6,717 nucleotides of DNA from an uncultured bacterium (lineage in GTDB: Bacteria; Actinomycetota; Coriobacteriia; Coriobacteriales; Coriobacteriaceae). The position numbers were made by a program, and so were the translations under genes. Position 1 is the stretch's first letter, and every line of letters starts with the position of its first letter. This document shows positions 1-5,217 of the stretch, one piece after another. The notes beneath the pieces are model-generated. The model had not been told where the DNA came from. It searched no databases and saw only the letters and a list, made by a program, of their open reading frames with translations. Location: the NCBI GenBank assembly GCA_905216075.1, contig CAJMSO010000096.1:1-6717 (forward strand), written 5' to 3'.

Positions 1-251
1 CTGCCGATACCATGGCTGACTATCTCGGCCGTGCTCTGGCACTTATCGCCAACGTGGTCGACCCCGAGATGTTCCTGATCGGTGGCGGCGCGTCCGCTTC
101 GGCCGATGTCTACCTCGATAAGGTTCGCGAGCACTTTAAGCAATACGCGCTTTCCGCCTCGCGCGAGACGCCCATTAAGGTCGCTTCGCTCGGAAACGAC
201 GCCGGCATCATCGGCGCTGCCTACGTAGCCCTGCGCGCCGCCGGTAAATAG
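1..251 (+). CDS. glk: ROK-family glucokinase, C-terminal part (5' end outside window)
   Basis: This is the last 82 or so residues of a ROK (repressor, ORF, kinase) sugar kinase, most likely the ATP-dependent glucokinase that makes glucose 6-phosphate in the cytoplasm. The frame is open from base 3, so the ATG at 12 is internal. Visible family features are a helix ending in the phrase NVVDPEMFLIGGGAS, which matches the conserved 'NP..IIGGG' adenosine-binding segment, and the C-terminal LGNDAGIIGAA motif typical of ROK glucokinases. The zinc-binding and sugar-contacting HExxGH region lies upstream of the window, so glucose specificity is inferred from overall similarity; another ROK hexose kinase is possible. 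Stop TAG at 249-251. No clear T-tailed terminator follows; a palindromic repeat begins 2 bases after the stop. Confidence 0.85.
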   Translation, partial: ADTMADYLGRALALIANVVDPEMFLIGGGASASADVYLDKVREHFKQYALSASRETPIKVASLGNDAGIIGAAYVALRAAGK

Positions 252-252
252 C

Positions 253-295
253 TGGTGCAAGGGGGTCAGGTTACTTTGCACCAACATGGTGCAAA
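253..295. repeat. REP-like palindromic repeat cluster
   Basis: The 8-base word TGGTGCAA occurs at 253-260 and 287-294, and its exact reverse complement TTGCACCA lies between them at 276-283. Two alternative hairpins are therefore possible: 253-260 with 276-283 (loop 261-275, starting GGGGGTCAGG), or 275-283 with 287-295 (9 bp, loop ACA). The layout of short palindromic arms around a G-rich single-stranded stretch resembles REP sequences mobilised by REP-associated tyrosine (Y1) transposases, which is an inference. It may also act as a transcript 3' end for the kinase gene, although no T tract follows. Confidence 0.55.
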
Positions 296-370
296 AGGGA
301 CGGCCTTGGCCCCCATGCCTGCCCCAAATTGTGCCGTGCCCCTTCCGTCTGCGAAGGCTCGGCGCCAGCG

Positions 371-379
371 TGCTACCAT
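371..379 (+). promoter_or_regulatory. Putative extended -10 promoter of ppaC
   Basis: TGCTACCAT fits an extended -10 (TGn followed by TACCAT, 374-379) lying 38 bases before the ppaC start codon. I see no convincing -35 box at the expected spacing, which is also true of the other putative promoters in this window. The call is based on position and on the shared TAnnnT pattern. Confidence 0.35.
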
Positions 380-417
380 AGCTACGTCCAAGTACACATA
401 TCAAGTGGAGGATATCC

Positions 418-1341
418 ATGGCAAACGTTCTTGTCTTTGGTCACCAGAACCCCGATAACGACGCCATCATGAGTGCCGTCGTCCTGTCCCAGCTGCTCAA
501 TCAGGTTGAGTATGCCGGCAACACCTACGAGGCCTGCGCTCTGGGCCAGCTTCCGGCCGAGTCCGCCAAGCTGCTCGCCGACGCCGGCATCGCCGAGCCC
601 CGCGTGATCGAGTCCGTCGAGGCCGGTCAGCTCGTCGTCCTCACCGACCACAACGAGTCTGCCCAGTCCGTCGCCGGCCTTAAGGATGCCACGGTCTTTG
701 GCGTTGTCGATCATCACCGCATTGGCGACTTCGAGACCGCCGGCCCGCTGCACTACATCTGCCTGCCCTGGGGCTCCAGCTGCACCATCGTCACCAAGCT
801 CGCCGGCGTGCTCGGCGTCGAGCTTTCCGACGTCCAGGCCAAGCTGCTGCTTTCGGCCATGATGACCGACACGCTCATGCTCAAGAGCCCCACCACCACC
901 GATGTCGACCGCGCCGTCGCCGCCAAGCTCGGCGAGCAGGTGGGCGTCGACCCGGTTAAGTTTGGCATGGAGGTCTTCCTCACCCGTCCGTCCGGCTCTT
1001 TCACCGCAGCCGAGATGGTCGGCAACGACATCAAGATGTTCGAGCCCGCCGGCAAGAAGCTGCTCATCGGCCAGTACGAGACCGTCGACAAGAGCCGTGC
1101 GCTCGGCATGATCGACGAGATCCGCGAGGCCATGCGCGCCTACGCCGCTGAGAAGGGTGCCGACGGCATCGTCCTGTGCATCACCGACATCATGGAGGAG
1201 GGCTCGCAGGTCCTGCTCGAGGGCGAGACCGAGGCTGCTCAGAAGGGCCTGGGCATTGCCGACGAGCACGACGGCGTCTGGATGCCGGGTGTCCTCTCCC
1301 GTAAGAAGCAGGTCGCTGCCCCCATCATGGCCGCCTGCTAG
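418..1341 (+). CDS. ppaC: Manganese-dependent inorganic pyrophosphatase (class II, DHH family)
   Basis: The protein hydrolyses pyrophosphate to two phosphates in the cytoplasm, pulling biosynthetic reactions forward. At 307 residues it is the usual length for the compact class II enzyme and lacks the CBS/DRTGG regulatory insert found in some relatives. Metal ligands are visible: H9, D13 and D15 in FGHQNPDNDAI; D77 in LTDHNE; the DHH signature D98-H99-H100; and D151 in MMTDT. The DHHA2 substrate-binding domain occupies roughly residues 195-307 and ends with the family SRKKQ motif (294-298), which binds phosphate. The start is set by GGAGG at 407-411, six bases before ATG. The gene appears monocistronic: it has its own putative promoter upstream and a strong terminator 20 bases after the stop. 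All catalytic residues are present, so I expect an active enzyme. Confidence 0.97.
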   Translation: MANVLVFGHQNPDNDAIMSAVVLSQLLNQVEYAGNTYEACALGQLPAESAKLLADAGIAEPRVIESVEAGQLVVLTDHNESAQSVAGLKDATVFGVVDHHRIGDFETAGPLHYICLPWGSSCTIVTKLAGVLGVELSDVQAKLLLSAMMTDTLMLKSPTTTDVDRAVAAKLGEQVGVDPVKFGMEVFLTRPSGSFTAAEMVGNDIKMFEPAGKKLLIGQYETVDKSRALGMIDEIREAMRAYAAEKGADGIVLCITDIMEEGSQVLLEGETEAAQKGLGIADEHDGVWMPGVLSRKKQVAAPIMAAC

Positions 1342-1361
1342 GTTCTTTTGACCTAACACCG

Positions 1362-1401
1362 ACGACCGGACCGCGGACGCCCCGCGCTCCGGTCGTTTTT
1401 T
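1362..1401 (+). terminator. Rho-independent terminator of ppaC
   Basis: A 9-bp stem pairs ACGACCGGA (1362-1370) with TCCGGTCGT (1388-1396). After one mismatch the inner arms CGCGG (1372-1376) and CCGCG (1382-1386) add five more pairs around a five-base loop. The T tract runs from 1396 to 1401. A minor 6-bp hairpin (1339-1355) overlaps the ppaC stop codon just before it. Confidence 0.92.
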
Positions 1402-1511
1402 GTGCGCGGGGCCGTGTTGTCTATTGGACAGGCGTGCCCGTGCCGTTGAGCAAATAATGTTCAACCTATGGTTCCGCTTTTCGGCCGCGCTTGTGCGCTT
1501 GTCGCGCAGGG

Positions 1512-1517
1512 TAGGCT
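1512..1517 (+). promoter_or_regulatory. Possible -10 element upstream of nhaA
   Basis: TAGGCT in the context GGGTAGGCTAGAT resembles the other TAnnnT -10 candidates of this window. TTGTGC at 1491-1496 could serve as a -35, but the spacer is only 15 bases. Another candidate pair lies further upstream: TTGAGC at 1446-1451 with TATGGT at 1467-1472, also 15 bases apart. Which of these starts the nhaA transcript cannot be decided from sequence. The choice matters because a terminator hairpin lies between here and the gene. Confidence 0.25.
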
Positions 1518-1540
1518 AGATGCAAGCGTAATACGTTGGA

Positions 1541-1576
1541 GCGCGGCGCCGCCACTTGGGCGGGCCGTGCTTTTTT
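1541..1576 (+). terminator. Terminator-like hairpin inside the nhaA leader (possible attenuator)
   Basis: The 5' arm GCGCGGCGCCGCC (1541-1553) pairs with GGCGGGCCGTGC (1559-1570) through 12 base pairs, with a single bulged G at 1548 and one G-T wobble, around the loop ACTTG. Six T residues (1571-1576) follow immediately, giving a complete intrinsic terminator. It ends only 34 bases before the nhaA start codon, while the ppaC transcript already has its own terminator about 140 bases upstream. It either insulates nhaA or serves as a conditional terminator in the nhaA leader. Confidence 0.75.
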
Positions 1577-1579
1577 AAG

Positions 1580-1603
1580 ACGGGATCCATCCCGTGAAAG
1601 GAG
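1580..1603 (+). promoter_or_regulatory. Hairpin abutting the nhaA Shine-Dalgarno
   Basis: ACGGGA (1580-1585) and TCCCGT (1590-1595) form a perfect 6-bp stem with the loop TCCA. The ribosome binding site AAAGGAG (1597-1603) begins one base after it and sits six bases before the nhaA ATG. The hairpin leaves the ribosome binding site free but could shield the 5' leader or influence ribosome loading. Confidence 0.5.
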
Positions 1604-1609
1604 CCGCCC

Positions 1610-2968
1610 ATGGCAGCAACTGAGCAGCTGTTCAACGTCCGTGAGCGCAAGCGTTTTGAGCGTCACGACATTTGGGAGCGCATTGCCGAGAACGGCACGA
1701 TTTCCGCCGCCGTCATGGTGATCGCCGCCATCGCCGCCGTCATTTGCGCCAATACCGATGCCTACGAGGCCATCCATCACTTTTTGGAGACCCCGCTGTA
1801 TGTGGGTCTGGGCAACCTTACGGCCGGTCTCACCGTTGAGCTTTTCGTCAACGACTTCCTCATGGCGATTTTCTTTTTGTTGGTGGGCATTGAGCTTAAG
1901 TACGAGATGACGGTCGGCGAGCTCAAGAATCCGCGTCAGGCCATGCTTCCCATGCTGGCGGCCGTGGGCGGCGTCGTCGTTCCTGCCTGCATCTACCTGA
2001 TCTTTAACCATGCCGGCGCCCGCAACGGTTGGGCCATCCCCATGGCAACCGATATTGCCTTTGCGCTGGGCGTGCTGTCGCTTTTGGGCAACCGCGTGCC
2101 CAACGGCGTGCGCGTGTTCTTCTCGACGCTCGCCATCGCCGACGACCTCATCTCCATCGCCGCCATCGCCATCTTCTACGGTCAGAGCCCCAATCCGTTT
2201 TGGTTGGGCGCCGCCGCGCTGGTGACCTGCGCGCTCGTGTGGCTCAACAAGACGCAGCATTACCGCCTTGCCCCGTATTCGGTACTGGGTCTGCTGCTGT
2301 GGTTCTGCATGTTCAAGAGCGGCGTACATGCCACGCTTGCTGGCGTCATCTTGGCCTTTACCATCCCGGCCAAGTGTGGTGTCAAGCTCGATAGCCTCAC
2401 CGATTGGTTGGGCGAGTGCCTGCCGCTGCTCGATGACCGCTACGACGACGAGGCACACATCCTGGGCCAGCATGACTTTACCGTCTCGACCACCAGGGTC
2501 GAGCGCGTCATGCACCGCGTGACCCCGCCGCTCATCCGCATGGAGCGTCTGATCTCCACGCCGGTCAACTTTGTGATTCTGCCGATCTTTGCGTTCGTGA
2601 ACGCACAGGTTCGCCTAGTGGGCGTGGACATGAGCACGCTGCTCACCGACCCGGTGACGCTCGGCGTGTACTTTGGCATGCTGCTGGGCAAGCCGATTGG
2701 TATCTTTGGCATGACGTTTGCCCTGGTTAAGTTTAGGGTCTGCGAGCTGCCGCATAACGTTAACTGGCACATGATTGCCGGTGTGGGCATTCTGGGCGGC
2801 ATCGGCTTCACCATGTCGATTCTCATCAGCGGCCTTGCCTTCCCGACGGCCCAGTTTGAGGTTCTGGCTGCCAAGGCCGCCATCCTTGCCGGTTCGGTCA
2901 CCGCTGCCGTGCTCGGTATGATCTACATGAGTGTGGTCTGCAAACACCCCGCGCCCAAAGACAAGTAA
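1610..2968 (+). CDS. nhaA: Na+/H+ antiporter NhaA
   Basis: This inner-membrane antiporter exchanges cytoplasmic Na+ or Li+ for external H+, serving sodium and pH homeostasis. The core aligns by eye with E. coli NhaA: FLMAIFFLLVGIELKYE (residues 83-99), IPMATDIAFALGVL (143-156, with T147-D148 of the crossed-helix site), LAIADDL with the ion-binding pair D178-D179, SGVHATLAGV (237-246), LLGKPIG with the lysine K361, and GGIGFTMSI (396-404). At 452 residues it is about 60 longer than the E. coli protein. Most of the excess is an acidic, hydrophilic insert around residues 260-305 between transmembrane segments, similar in place to the loop of other actinobacterial NhaA proteins, plus a longer N-terminus. 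E. coli His225 is matched by H240, but the nearby LEHVLHP stretch that helps pH sensing is replaced by MERLISTP. The SD AAAGGAG fixes the start. Confidence 0.96.
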   Translation: MAATEQLFNVRERKRFERHDIWERIAENGTISAAVMVIAAIAAVICANTDAYEAIHHFLETPLYVGLGNLTAGLTVELFVNDFLMAIFFLLVGIELKYEMTVGELKNPRQAMLPMLAAVGGVVVPACIYLIFNHAGARNGWAIPMATDIAFALGVLSLLGNRVPNGVRVFFSTLAIADDLISIAAIAIFYGQSPNPFWLGAAALVTCALVWLNKTQHYRLAPYSVLGLLLWFCMFKSGVHATLAGVILAFTIPAKCGVKLDSLTDWLGECLPLLDDRYDDEAHILGQHDFTVSTTRVERVMHRVTPPLIRMERLISTPVNFVILPIFAFVNAQVRLVGVDMSTLLTDPVTLGVYFGMLLGKPIGIFGMTFALVKFRVCELPHNVNWHMIAGVGILGGIGFTMSILISGLAFPTAQFEVLAAKAAILAGSVTAAVLGMIYMSVVCKHPAPKDK

Positions 2969-2985
2969 AAGCACATACAAGTTTG

Positions 2986-3023
2986 AAAACGCCGCCTGTG
3001 AACACCATCACAAGCGGCGTTTT
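2986..3023. terminator. Bidirectional terminator between nhaA and the convergent small gene
   Basis: AAAACGCCGC (2986-2995) pairs perfectly with GCGGCGTTTT (3014-3023). After one C-A mismatch the stem continues with TGTGA (2997-3001) against TCACA (3008-3012) around a six-base loop. The symmetrical A run before and T run after make it usable from both strands. It lies 17 bases after the nhaA stop and 31 bases beyond the stop of the minus-strand gene. Confidence 0.88.
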
Positions 3024-3051
3024 AGTCATTGGGGACGTTCTTAAACGACTA
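3023..3051. repeat. Second REP-like imperfect palindrome
   Basis: TAGTCATT (3023-3030) and AACGACTA (3044-3051) are inverted repeats with one mismatch, enclosing a single-stranded stretch that begins GGGGACG. The design is like the repeat at 253-283: short arms with GGGG at the start of the loop, but with different arm sequence. It overlaps the end of the bidirectional terminator by one base. Assignment as a mobile REP-type repeat is inference; it could also be part of the 3' end of the convergent genes. Confidence 0.4.
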
Positions 3052-3054
3052 GGT

Positions 3055-3309
3055 TTATTCCACCGTTCCGTAGACGGCGCCCCAGCCGTGGGCGGCAAGG
3101 GCGGAGTTGAGCTGGTCGCAAAGCGATTGGCGGTCGTAGTAGCCGGGCGGCAAAAGGTTGACGATTTCCATGAGGTCGGGCGCGAGGTCCAAGATCTCGG
3201 CCTGCACGATGAGATCCAGGCGGTCGATGGCGCGGCGGTCATAAAACAGTCCGTCGACCAGGCGCTGCAGGTCGCCGAATTCCTCGGCCTGGAACGATCC
3301 GTACTCCAT
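3055..3309 (-). CDS. Small conserved-looking protein of unknown function (84 aa)
   Basis: I do not recognise a family. The 84-residue product is soluble-looking, acidic and mostly helix-favouring, with no signal peptide or membrane segment. Its middle reads LDLIVQAEILDLAPDLMEIV, followed by LPPGYYDRQSLCDQLN (residues 53-68) and a C-terminus AHGWGAVYGTVE rich in aromatic residues and glycine. The start is chosen at the ATG read from 3309, because a perfect AAGGAGG lies four bases upstream (3314-3320). An in-frame ATG ten codons earlier (3339) has no ribosome binding site. Good SD, its own putative promoter and a shared terminator argue that it is real and not a shadow. It is convergent with nhaA and divergent from the aminotransferase, and neither neighbour suggests a role. 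Confidence 0.8.
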   Translation of the reverse strand: MEYGSFQAEEFGDLQRLVDGLFYDRRAIDRLDLIVQAEILDLAPDLMEIVNLLPPGYYDRQSLCDQLNSALAAHGWGAVYGTVE

Positions 3310-3313
3310 AGTG

Positions 3314-3320
3314 CCTCCTT
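3314..3320 (-). promoter_or_regulatory. Shine-Dalgarno of the 84-aa minus-strand gene
   Basis: AAGGAGG on the minus strand, four bases before the ATG at 3309. It is the strongest ribosome binding site in the window and decides between the two in-frame start codons. Confidence 0.8.
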
Positions 3321-3373
3321 GGGCGCCCCACGCCGGCATGCGCGGCGATGTCGTAATTCATTGCGATGGACTT

Positions 3374-3382
3374 AATCTATCA
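3374..3382 (-). promoter_or_regulatory. Putative extended -10 promoter of the 84-aa gene
   Basis: On the minus strand the sequence reads TGATAGATT, an extended -10 (TGn plus TAGATT) about 65 bases upstream of the start codon. A good -35 is not visible. It faces away from, and nearly touches, the aminotransferase promoter at 3413-3418. Confidence 0.4.
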
Positions 3383-3412
3383 CGGCTTCATACCGTTGCG
3401 GCAGTGGCGGTC

Positions 3413-3418
3413 TATACT
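3413..3418 (+). promoter_or_regulatory. Putative -10 of the aminotransferase gene
   Basis: TATACT is a five-of-six match to the bacterial -10 consensus and lies 41 bases before the ATG. The expected -35 region (about 3390-3395) does not resemble TTGACA, so either the promoter relies on its -10 or an activator helps. Confidence 0.5.
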
Positions 3419-3459
3419 TAGACGAACTGCAACGTCCCGCTTCGCGAAAGGTCGCACCC

Positions 3460-4764
3460 ATGCAGACGATCTACCAGAAGATGGAAACCACCGAACTCGA
3501 TGCCGCCATCGAGGCGCTCAAAGCCGAGGTCGCCGAGGTCAAGGCCAAGGGCCTGGCGCTCGACATGGCCCGCGGCAAGCCGTCGCCCTCCCAGGTGGGC
3601 ATCTCTCGCCCCATGCTCGATATCCTCAATGCCGATGCCGATCTGCACGACGGCAACGTCGACTGCTCCAACTACGGTTGCTTTGAGGGCATTCCCTCGG
3701 CACGCAAGCTGGCGGGGGAGTTCCTGGGTTGCCCCGCCGAGCAGACGCTCGTACTGGGTTCGTCGAGCCTGCTGATCGAGCACGACATCGCCGGCATGTT
3801 CTGGCGCTGCGGCTCGTGCGGCAGCGAGCCCTGGGAGGCTTACGAGGCCGCGCACGACGGCAAGAAGGTCAAGTTCCTGTGCCCGGTTCCCGGCTACGAC
3901 CGTCACTTTGGCATCACCGCCGACCTGGGTATCGAGAATGTCCCCGTCGCGATGACCGACAACGGCCCCGACATGGACGAGATCGAGCGCTTGGTTGCCG
4001 CCGACGACTCCATCAAGGGCATCTGGTGCGTGCCCAAGTATTCCAACCCCACGGGCATTACCTTTAGCGAGGACACCGTGCGTCGCCTGGTCGAGATGCC
4101 CACGGCCGCGCCCGATTTTCGCATCTTCTGGGACAACGCCTACTGCGTGCACGACCTGTACGACGAGACCGACGAGCTCGCCAACATCTTTGACCTCGCT
4201 CGCGCGGCGGGCACCGAGGACCGCGTGGTGGCCTTTGCATCGACGTCCAAGATCACCTTCCCGGGCGCCGGCATCGGCTTTATCGGTGCGAGCCCCGCGG
4301 TCATCGCCGAGTTCTCCAAGCGCCTGAAGGCAGGCCTTATCAGCGCCGACAAGCTCAACCAGCTGCGTCACGTGCGTTTCCTTCCCACCATCGAGGCGGT
4401 CAAGGAGCACATGAAAAAGCATGCCGAGTTCCTGCGTCCGCGCTTTGAGGCCGTTGAGCGCAAGCTCACCGAGGGCCTGGGCGATACGGGCTGTGCCACC
4501 TGGACGCACCCCCGCGGCGGCTACTTTGTGAGCTTTGATGGTCCCGAGGGCTCGGCCCAAAAGGTCGCAGCGCTTTGTGCCGACCTGGGCGTCAAGCTTA
4601 CGCCGGCTGGTGCCACCTGGCCTTATGGCAAGGATCCGCGCGACACCAACATCCGCATCGCGCCGAGCTATCCCACGGTCGAGGACCTGGAGGCCGCGCT
4701 CGACGTGCTGGTGCTGGCCGTCAAGCTCGTCGCTGCTGAGCTTGCTCGTGCCGAGCGCGCCTAA
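3460..4764 (+). CDS. Aspartate aminotransferase, subgroup Ic (MocR-like aminotransferase family)
   Basis: This is a PLP-dependent fold-type I aminotransferase, expected to interconvert aspartate plus 2-oxoglutarate and oxaloacetate plus glutamate in the cytoplasm. At 434 residues it has the full length of the subgroup Ic aspartate aminotransferases (Pfam Aminotran_MocR), without any fused DNA-binding domain. Signature segments are LDMARGKPS (34-42), SNYGCFEGIP (70-79), FLCPVPGYDRHF (139-150), IKGIWCVPKYSNPTG (185-199, with N196 near the cofactor), FRIFWDNAY (220-228, with D225 for the pyridine nitrogen and Y228), ASTSKITF with the Schiff-base lysine K264, LNQLRHVRF (299-307) and NIRIAP with R399 for the substrate carboxylate. 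The subgroup assignment is from recalled family patterns; related acidic or aromatic substrates are not excluded. AAAGG at 3447-3451 sits eight bases before the ATG. No T-tailed terminator is seen after the stop, so some readthrough into the STAS gene is possible. Confidence 0.93.
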   Translation: MQTIYQKMETTELDAAIEALKAEVAEVKAKGLALDMARGKPSPSQVGISRPMLDILNADADLHDGNVDCSNYGCFEGIPSARKLAGEFLGCPAEQTLVLGSSSLLIEHDIAGMFWRCGSCGSEPWEAYEAAHDGKKVKFLCPVPGYDRHFGITADLGIENVPVAMTDNGPDMDEIERLVAADDSIKGIWCVPKYSNPTGITFSEDTVRRLVEMPTAAPDFRIFWDNAYCVHDLYDETDELANIFDLARAAGTEDRVVAFASTSKITFPGAGIGFIGASPAVIAEFSKRLKAGLISADKLNQLRHVRFLPTIEAVKEHMKKHAEFLRPRFEAVERKLTEGLGDTGCATWTHPRGGYFVSFDGPEGSAQKVAALCADLGVKLTPAGATWPYGKDPRDTNIRIAPSYPTVEDLEAALDVLVLAVKLVAAELARAERA

Positions 4765-4793
4765 CGCCTAGGGCCCCGCAAGTCCGCGCCCAG

Positions 4794-4799
4794 TACTAT
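4794..4799 (+). promoter_or_regulatory. Putative -10 of the STAS gene
   Basis: TACTAT in the 66-base gap after the aminotransferase, 31 bases before the STAS start codon. Its position and TAnnnT form match the other candidates; no clear -35 is present. Confidence 0.4.
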
Positions 4800-4830
4800 C
4801 AGCACTCTCGATTCGCAAAGGAGCGTATAC

Positions 4831-5145
4831 ATGGATTTGGGTATTTCCACCAACCCCACGCCGGAGCTCTACACCATCAAGGTGGCCGGCGAAATCGATA
4901 TCTCTAACGCCGACAGTCTGCGTAACGCCATCGACTTGGCGCTCGAGCAGCCCACCGAGGCCGTTGAGCTCGACTTTGCCCAAGTGAGCTACATCGACTC
5001 GACGGGTATTGGTGTTTTGGTGGGCGCCGCGCACCACGCAGCCGATCACGACAAGCGCTTTGGCTGCGTTAACGTGCAGCCCCCGGTGATGCGCGTGGTT
5101 CAGCTGCTGGGCGTCGACCAGGAGATTTCGATCACGGCGGCATAA
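4831..5145 (+). CDS. STAS-domain anti-sigma factor antagonist (SpoIIAA/RsbV type)
   Basis: The 104-residue protein is a single stand-alone STAS domain. In the family, the unphosphorylated antagonist binds an anti-sigma kinase and frees the sigma factor, and phosphorylation of a conserved serine switches it off. The beta strand VAGEIDISNAD (residues 18-28) and the loop YIDSTGIGVLVGA (54-66) are diagnostic. S57 in the DSTG motif is the predicted phosphorylation site. AAAGGAG at 4817-4823, seven bases before the ATG, supports the start. No HATPase anti-sigma kinase, PP2C phosphatase or sigma factor gene is in the window, so its partner must be elsewhere and its regulon cannot be named. A role in general stress response or membrane physiology is only a guess. 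Confidence 0.9.
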   Translation: MDLGISTNPTPELYTIKVAGEIDISNADSLRNAIDLALEQPTEAVELDFAQVSYIDSTGIGVLVGAAHHAADHDKRFGCVNVQPPVMRVVQLLGVDQEISITAA

Positions 5146-5190
5146 TCTTTGCCCCCAAAAGGGCGTGCCGTTTGGCATATGTTTGTGATG

Positions 5191-5216
5191 CGCTCGGACG
5201 TTTTGGCGTCCGGGCG
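5191..5216. promoter_or_regulatory. Strong hairpin between the STAS gene and tatA/B
   Basis: CGCTCGGACG (5191-5200) pairs with CGTCCGGGCG (5207-5216) through 10 bp with one wobble, around the loop TTTTGG. It lies 45 bases after the STAS stop and one base before the tatA/B -10 box, so it covers the place where the -35 would be. There is no T tract, so a normal intrinsic terminator is doubtful; it could be a processed 3' end or a palindromic operator. Confidence 0.45.
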
Positions 5217-5217
5217 C

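Noticed and set aside
331..357. CCTTC/GAAGG hairpin as a terminator for the glucokinase gene
   Set aside because: Only five pairs, no T tract, and it lies about 90 bases after the stop near the ppaC promoter; too weak to call.
255..458. Small plus-strand frame across the REP-like repeat and the ppaC start
   Set aside because: No SD, and it overlaps the beginning of ppaC in another frame and the intergenic repeat.
382..1464. Long minus-strand open frame (360 codons) opposite ppaC
   Set aside because: It is the antisense of a clear pyrophosphatase gene and crosses its terminator. The translation is a monotonous Gly/Asp/His/Leu mix expected from the complement of GC-rich codons, and no SD is present.
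1466..2515. Long minus-strand open frame (349 codons) opposite nhaA
   Set aside because: Antisense shadow of a gene with unmistakable NhaA motifs; biased composition and no recognisable domain.
3310..3339. Ten-codon N-terminal extension of the minus-strand small gene
   Set aside because: The upstream ATG has no SD, and the extension would be encoded by the bases forming the AAGGAGG site of the better start.
3418..4560. Long minus-strand open frame (380 codons) opposite the aminotransferase
   Set aside because: Antisense shadow; GC-rich genes suppress stops on the opposite strand, and the product lacks any recognisable fold signature.
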